This document shows positions 58,366 to 64,000 of a DNA stretch of 64,000 nt, piece after piece. Below the pieces are notes generated by a model. It made no database searches. It was not told the DNA's origin and was given only the letters and a program-made list of their open reading frames with translations. Origin of the DNA: Lottia gigantea (taxonomy: Eukaryota; Mollusca; Gastropoda; Lottiidae). The position numbers were made by a program, and so were the translations under genes. Numbering within the stretch: position 1 is the first letter of the stretch; every line of letters begins with the position of its first letter. Location of the stretch: contig NW_008709259.1 in NCBI RefSeq assembly GCF_000327385.1, forward strand, positions 172,153-236,152. Direction: 5' to 3'.

Positions 58366-61300
58366 TCAATCCTTCTTATTTGGGTCTTTTATCTGGTCCT
58401 GAAGTGCCTTTATTTGTTTAGAGATCTCGTCTAACTGTACTTGTTGTGGTTGGTCTTTATTAGCCTGTAACTTTCTTGTTATTTCGTCTAAATTGCCTAA
58501 ATCTTTAAACGATACTTCTCCTGATCCTCTTGGTAGTGCTTTAGGCTGAATATTAAAAAAAGAAAAAGTTTTAAATTAATTTACATATACTGAAGTTGGA
58601 AAATTATATTATGCTTACACAAGTTCGTATATAAACCGTCAGATTTAAAACCTTGTAAAATATTATATTATGGTTCAATGTTCCTTTTTCTGTGGATGAA
58701 AACGAAAAACCTTGTATGCTGTACTATTATATGAGTTATTGGTTGAATAGGCCAGAGTATTGAAATTGTTATACGAGGTTTATATTTTCAAAGAATAGCG
58801 GTAAAAAAAATAATAAAAAATATTTTAACAAAATACGCTTACAAATAGTTTTTTGCATTTTTCTAAAAAAGTAATTTCGCGTCATATATCATTATATGAG
58901 GTTTCAAGCAGTCACCCACAATATGTCACAACAGATTTGACACCTATCGATCATACAGAAAGAAACTGACATACCTGAGAAGGGTCTGGTTTCCACCCAA
59001 TAAAATATAAAATCTGATAAGTGGCTGGTACACCATGATCATTTCCATACATTTCTACAAAACAGATATAACATAGACAATATCACAACATTGTTTGTAT
59101 TGAAACAATCTGATTTAATGACTGATACGAAAAGTTCATGTGTCTCAATAGTTCCTGTAGATTAAGGAAGGGTTAGTTCATGATTTAATATGAATATGGA
59201 TAAACATAATGAACCTTTCTTTTTCTGAGATTACTGCTTAAAATTTTTACTATTTCAAAACTAGGTTATTTTGATCGTTGCTAAATGGCAGAGGGTTGTT
59301 TTGATTCCGAAATATTTTCTGATTAATATGCTTTCAAACGTGAAATTATATCCTTTAAAACAGTGGCAATGTTTCAGAAAAAATATTCAAAAGAATACCA
59401 AAAGATGATATCTAATAAGATGGCAGACCTACCTTTATATATAGCTCCAGCAGCTGATATTGTATCTCTATGTAACATTGGTTTACGTGACCATGAACAA
59501 TTATTCTCACCCATACCTATATTCAAATAGTATGATTATCATACTCAAAATTTAATACACTGATTGTTAAGGGTTTGCTTTGGAAATGACATTTAAAGAT
59601 GGGTTCCCTTATTTTTATTTATGAAAATGAAAACCCTAATACTTATATGAATAGAGAGTAGAGGTGTTCTAAAAAAAAAAAATACCAGTTTGTCTCCCAT
59701 GTCCATAATTAGAAGAGAATTACCAGCAGAATTCCCATGAGTGACTGATCAAGAAAGGTCTTTTTTGTTCATCCAGACTGTACATACATGGACATTAATG
59801 ATTGGTTAAAACTTTTAATTATATGCAATAAGAACATACAAGCTATAATTAAGAATATATGATAATTCATTAGAAACACAAATTAATCAAATAGTTTGCT
59901 TAATTTGACACTAAAAATTAAAGGAAACCCATCTTTAATCAGTAAGCTTATTTATCAGCACGAAAATAAATAAGAATGATGCAGAATCTCTCAAAGTTAC
60001 TCAATCAAATAATCTGTTGTAAGCAAAATGCACAATATACAGAAATTTTTATGACAATGGAATAAGGATCTTAATTCTAGCAAGTGATTTCAAAATTTGT
60101 TAAACAGGCCTCAAGTTTTTAGTAGATTTAATCACTATACAAGGCAGGATCTAAAAGAAACAACTGTAAATAAACTTTACCTTTTAAGTCATACATCAAT
60201 TCATAAATAGAAGGATAATTTATAACCATTTCATCAACATCCTACAAAAATAAACACAAACATGTATTTTAACATAAATTTACATTATCTCAAATGTCAG
60301 GAGAAGGTGATTTGAAAAGCTGAACTTGATCAAATGGAGCTTGAACATCTTGTAATGTTTAGATGACTGTATCCTTGTTGCTATGGAATGAACAATTGAC
60401 TTACAATAGTTAACAGAGTAAAACCTGATCTGTTTAACAAATTACCAACATCTTGTGCTTCAGTAAATGGTGATATATGGGCAGCAAATCCCTGCAAAAT
60501 ATTGGAAACATTACAAAAAAAATATAACACAGCCAATCCCTGCAAAATATATCAGAATTATTACCCCCAAAAATTATAAAAACTTTTCTGGACCTGATTG
60601 AGCTAATGAATATGGATAACATCATGCAGTGTACAATGAGGAAAATTTTCACTGTTGGAGCATCTTAAGATCAATATAAAAATTCAAGTACTCACCCCTT
60701 CTCTCTCTTGTTCTGCTAATTGTAATGATACTCTCAGCTCATAAAGGGTTTCTCCACCAAACATAGAACCAATAAAGGCCCCATCTGGTTTTAAACATTG
60801 TTGAACCTGTCTAAAACATCCTGGTAAATCATTGACCCAATGTAAACTGAAATAAAAATATTGGACATTCATTGGTATTCTACTGGTAAATAATTATGGA
60901 CATGTGAGACAAACTGGTATTTTTTCAAGTCATTAGAACACCTCTACTTTCTATTCATATAAGTATTAGCATTTTCATTTTCATAAATGAAAATAAGGGA
61001 ACCCATCTTTAAGTTATGATTAAAGTTTGGTACAATCTCTTATTTCTGCAGTAATGACATTTACAATTCACACATTAGTTCAGTATAAGTGTATACAATA
61101 GATATTGTTGAAGTACAATCTGCATGCAAAGTGTAGTTGAATAAATAAATAATGGATGAAAGTTAGAGGAGGTGACATTCACATGCATCAATTTCATGGT
61201 AGTCATACAAACATCATAAGACTTTACCTTAGATTACTGAAAACTAAATCTAAACTCTTTTCTTTAAAAGGTATAAATTCTTCATCAGCAACCATTTTAT

Positions 61301-62581
61301 ATGTGGGCACTTCTGGAGACACCTCACTTTGAGCCTTCAAAAATAAAGAACAGAAATATCTTTTCAAAATGAGTGAAAAAAAAGTACCTAAACAATACTA
61401 TTTGCAATGTTGATTCTAATAAAATGAGATGACACGACAAATAGTAGAATTTTCAAAAATGCTACGCTGTGATTTTTTTCATTACATTATCTTTATAAGA
61501 TTTGAAATTATATTGCATCTTTGGTCAAATCTCTCAGCAATACAAATTTACAGCTTAATGAGGAAAAATGACTTATTCAAAGGTTACTAAGCTTTCACAA
61601 ACCAACTGAAATCTGATGTCCAACATTTGTGCAACACAAGCAGATGAAATCAAGCTTTAAACACTGTAACTGACAGTCAGCCTCAAACAATTATGATACC
61701 AGAAATTAAATAACTTACCAAAACTTTTTCAGCAAATTCACATTGATATAGAGTTGAGACCATATCACTATAAATATGTTTTGATACATGACCTCTACTA
61801 CAGCCTAAATCTAAGGCAACATTAAATTTTCTGGAAGATAAAGAGTCAAGTGGTTTTCGCATTAATAAATCATGATATGGGAATACATGTCATTACTTCT
61901 TACACTGCTTTTTCATATATAGAATGGTGTTTTATTTCTTAAATATTCAATTCTATGACTTTTGCTATCATAGGGAAAGACAGTTGAGTTTGAAAAAGTG
62001 TCAAAATTTTTAATAGGAGAGATCGGCCATGATGTCATAGAGGTGGTTTGCGTATCAAATGATGTACTACTATTTCTCCTATTTACCTTTTTATATCACA
62101 TATTCTATCAGCTAAACCGTAACCAACCTAAAATATATATATCATATAAATCACAGATCAGTGCAGAGTCTACTCAGTTTGCAAGCAGTAGATGAATTGT
62201 GAAATCAAACTGACTAATGCCATAGGCCTCCAAAACAGGTGATATTTCAAGCTTAGCCTACAGTGAGGCACTGTTCGAAAGAAAGAATCCATGATCTTCA
62301 ACTTTAAGCAAAAGAAGAAAAAGTTTTTCTACGGGTCTACTTACTTCTTCTTTGACATAATTATACACTTCATAGTCTTCCATTGATGCGGTCCTATTTC
62401 TTTGCATTCTCTTGGCATTTCTATCAAAAACATTCATGATGTTATCCCCCTTCCTGTCCGAGTAAAAGCGCACACTATGTGGAGCACCGAGAGGCAAAAT
62501 AGAGTTCTTTACAAACCGAAGAAGACTTGCTCTCTTACACCATGTCATTTTGCAGCTGTCAACAGCCGTCATACGCAGCAT
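58366..62581 (-). CDS. NDUFAF5: NDUFAF5, complex I assembly arginine hydroxylase
   Basis: Ten exons (62581–62345, 62127–62087, 61830–61719, 61334–61228, 60846–60696, 60491–60405, 60241–60181, 59516–59433, 59054–58975, 58545–58366) with consistent phases give 379 residues (human 345). NDUFAF5 has a methyltransferase-like fold and hydroxylates an Arg of the NDUFS7 subunit during complex I assembly in the mitochondrial matrix. Signatures: basic N-terminal presequence, [14 protein letters not shown]-binding-type [43 protein letters not shown] and YQILYFIGW. The C-terminus has an extra coiled-coil-like Gln/Lys-rich tail absent from the human protein. It is tail to tail with TASP1. Introns 4 and 8–7 hold family C repeats. 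Confidence 0.93.
59593..59938. mobile_element. TTAA-ended MITE, family C, apparently complete
   Basis: 346 bp beginning TTAAAGATGGGTTCCCTTAT and ending GGAAACCCATCTTTAA in NDUFAF5 intron 7. Other, partial copies are at 24285–24510 and 60880–61013. Confidence 0.75.
60880..61013. mobile_element. MITE-like repeat, family C, partial copy
   Basis: In NDUFAF5 intron 4; ends AAATAAGGGAACCCATCTTTAA. Nearly identical over about 100 bp to 24395–24505. Confidence 0.75.
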
Positions 62582-63798
62582 TTTTCGATTATTTTACAAT
62601 TTTGTACATAAATGCTGATAAAGACGTGAATATTGTGTACAAGTCATTGATAGATTCTTCTGAATCAGCAATTTATGATTGAAAAAATGCACAAAATAGA
62701 CAAAATTCGTTAAAACGGAAGTGACACCATTTATTATCTTCATTTCATAAAAAGATTAGAGAGCTACACATGGGAAGTAACCCATCCATGACACTACTCA
62801 GAACACAGTTAAAATCCTTTAACTATTTCTTTTACTAGAAAATGGAACTGTATACAGTTTGTATGCCATTTCGTACATTTCTAGTATTTCTGAAGACTAT
62901 TAGCATATATTCAAGAGTAACATCAACCCCACAAAATGCCTCATCTGTCCCTTTAACAATTAGTACAATTAATCAACCCTTTAAAACAAATTCAGTTTGA
63001 TCAAGAAGATACATAAATATGAATTGCATTCTTTAGAAATATGTTAATAAATGTATAATAAATGATGTTTTGGATAATGAAAACTTAAAAAAAAAAAAAA
63101 CGGAATACCCCTTTTACATCTTCTCAAGATAAGTCAAAGCAGCATAAAGTTTGGAAATTTTTCCACTTATGTTATTCTACTACAAAGTATTCAGAAAATT
63201 AAAGAATTATTTTAATATAATCAATATATCTATATTATATCATAGCACTACATATCCAATCAAATTTCAAATAAAATGTGTATGAAAAACAATCAACAAT
63301 CCAATCAAAAGTGGCTTAAAAACTATGGTAGAGAAAGATGAATAGTAGGAACTACCTTGTATCATCACAGCTTTTTTAAGTTATGTGTTTAGATAATCCT
63401 TAGTTCAGAAAATACAGACTTAGGTAGGTTTTCATCTAATTGTAGACAAGCCAGACATAAAATATGTCTTCTGGAAAATGATAAGGAACTTGAACTGCAT
63501 ATACCTATAATAATGTACTTCTATAAACAATCAGGAACTCCAAACTGAATTAGGTAATAATCTATCTTTAATTCACAAATGTAGTTATGCAACAGAAAAT
63601 TCCATAACCTCTGAGATCGATTGTGGGCAAAACAGTTTGACAACAAAACTCACAGAATAAGACTTTTATCTTCCTTCAATTAGTAACTCAATCAAAATAA
63701 CATTAGGCATTGAGTTCACTATCAATTTCTATAATCTCATGTTCATTTTCTATCAGCATATAAATTCATAAATATAACAGATAATTTGTAACAGGTTT
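62582..63798. other. Intergenic, NDUFAF5 promoter to glyoxalase 3' end
   Basis: AT-rich, with a half copy of MITE family B at 62955–63116. No gene was recognised. Confidence 0.5.
62955..63116. mobile_element. MITE family B, right half
   Basis: Matches 35675–35834: AACAATTAGTAC, CCCTTTAAAACAAATTCAGT, TTGATCAAGAAGATACATA and a GGAATACCCCTTTTA end. The left end is missing or too diverged to see. Confidence 0.65.
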
Positions 63799-63881
63799 TC
63801 AGTTTTTCATATTCTTTGGATTAAGGATTTCAATCCAATATCCATCAGGATCCATGATAAAAGCTAATCCTTTCATAACAC
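63799..63881 (-). CDS. GLO1: Glyoxalase I, last exon (partial)
   Basis: Only the final coding exon lies in the window, from an acceptor at 63882–63883 to TGA at 63799–63801. It encodes (G)[19 protein letters not shown] then NPKNMKN. [19 protein letters not shown] is the C-terminal signature of lactoylglutathione lyase; the Glu in WIE is a metal ligand. The enzyme isomerises the methylglyoxal–glutathione hemithioacetal to S-D-lactoylglutathione. The remaining exons must lie to the right of the window. Confidence 0.85.
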
Positions 63882-64000
63882 CTGAAAAATATAATCATTT
63901 CAAATAAATCATGAGAAATTTGAATTTAATCATATGCATTTTGACTATGTCAAGGACAATAACTCTAAAGCCCTTTGATAAAAAATTGTGTAAATTATAC

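Noticed and set aside
1-64000. Search for retrovirus-like or other virus-like elements
   Set aside because: No reverse transcriptase, integrase, protease, capsid or envelope motif and no long terminal direct repeat pair was recognised.

Overview
The window is AT-rich eukaryotic DNA with many short GT–AG introns, numerous minisatellites and foldback or TTAA-flanked miniature elements, and a gene set typical of a bilaterian invertebrate. The mix of genes (MBD5/6-like protein, Taspase 1, MPPED-type phosphoesterases, intronless CYP2-clan P450s, an ankyrin-rich TRP channel) and the repeat style suggest a lophotrochozoan, most likely a gastropod mollusc such as a limpet. The phylum is inference; the gene identities rest on recognisable protein motifs and on splice phases that I checked exon by exon. 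All exon models are hand-derived.

Left part (1–32 kb): a foldback-type element (about 1630–3288) whose arms are inverted arrays of one minisatellite and whose centre carries a protein-kinase fragment; an MPPED-like metallophosphoesterase gene (4123–6408, +) flanked by directly repeated DNA (1–880 and 6437–7160), which implies a further copy just upstream of the window; a large MBD5/6-like gene with MBD and PWWP domains (18151–10317, −); AARSD1, the alanyl-tRNA editing protein (19462–26189, +), divergent from it across a short promoter region; and a second, inverted MPPED-like gene (31622–28071, −) whose fourth exon has decayed.

Middle (33–46 kb): two tandem intronless CYP2-clan cytochrome P450 genes (−), then a TRP-family cation channel with about 16 ankyrin repeats encoded almost wholly in one 3.66-kb exon (+). 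An assembly gap of about 50 N lies in its first coding intron.

Right part (48–64 kb): a dense set of small housekeeping genes mostly for mitochondria: COX16 (complex IV assembly), TAMM41 (cardiolipin pathway), SDHAF1 (complex II assembly), NDUFAF5 (complex I assembly), plus TASP1 (threonine aspartase) and the last exon of a glyoxalase I gene. SDHAF1 and TASP1 are head to head; TASP1 and NDUFAF5 are tail to tail; SDHAF1 and TAMM41 are on the same strand only 90 bp apart.

The most striking observation is in TASP1: the segment holding the autocatalytic cleavage site (Asp–Thr-Val-Gly) is reiterated four times as a 16-residue repeat, so that besides the expected nucleophile there is at least one further intact D-TVG site and two near-copies. 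Other notable points are intronic minisatellites whose every unit carries a splice-acceptor-like sequence, four families of miniature inverted-repeat elements, and a clustered set of respiratory-chain assembly factors. No retrovirus-like reverse transcriptase, integrase or capsid sequence was recognised.
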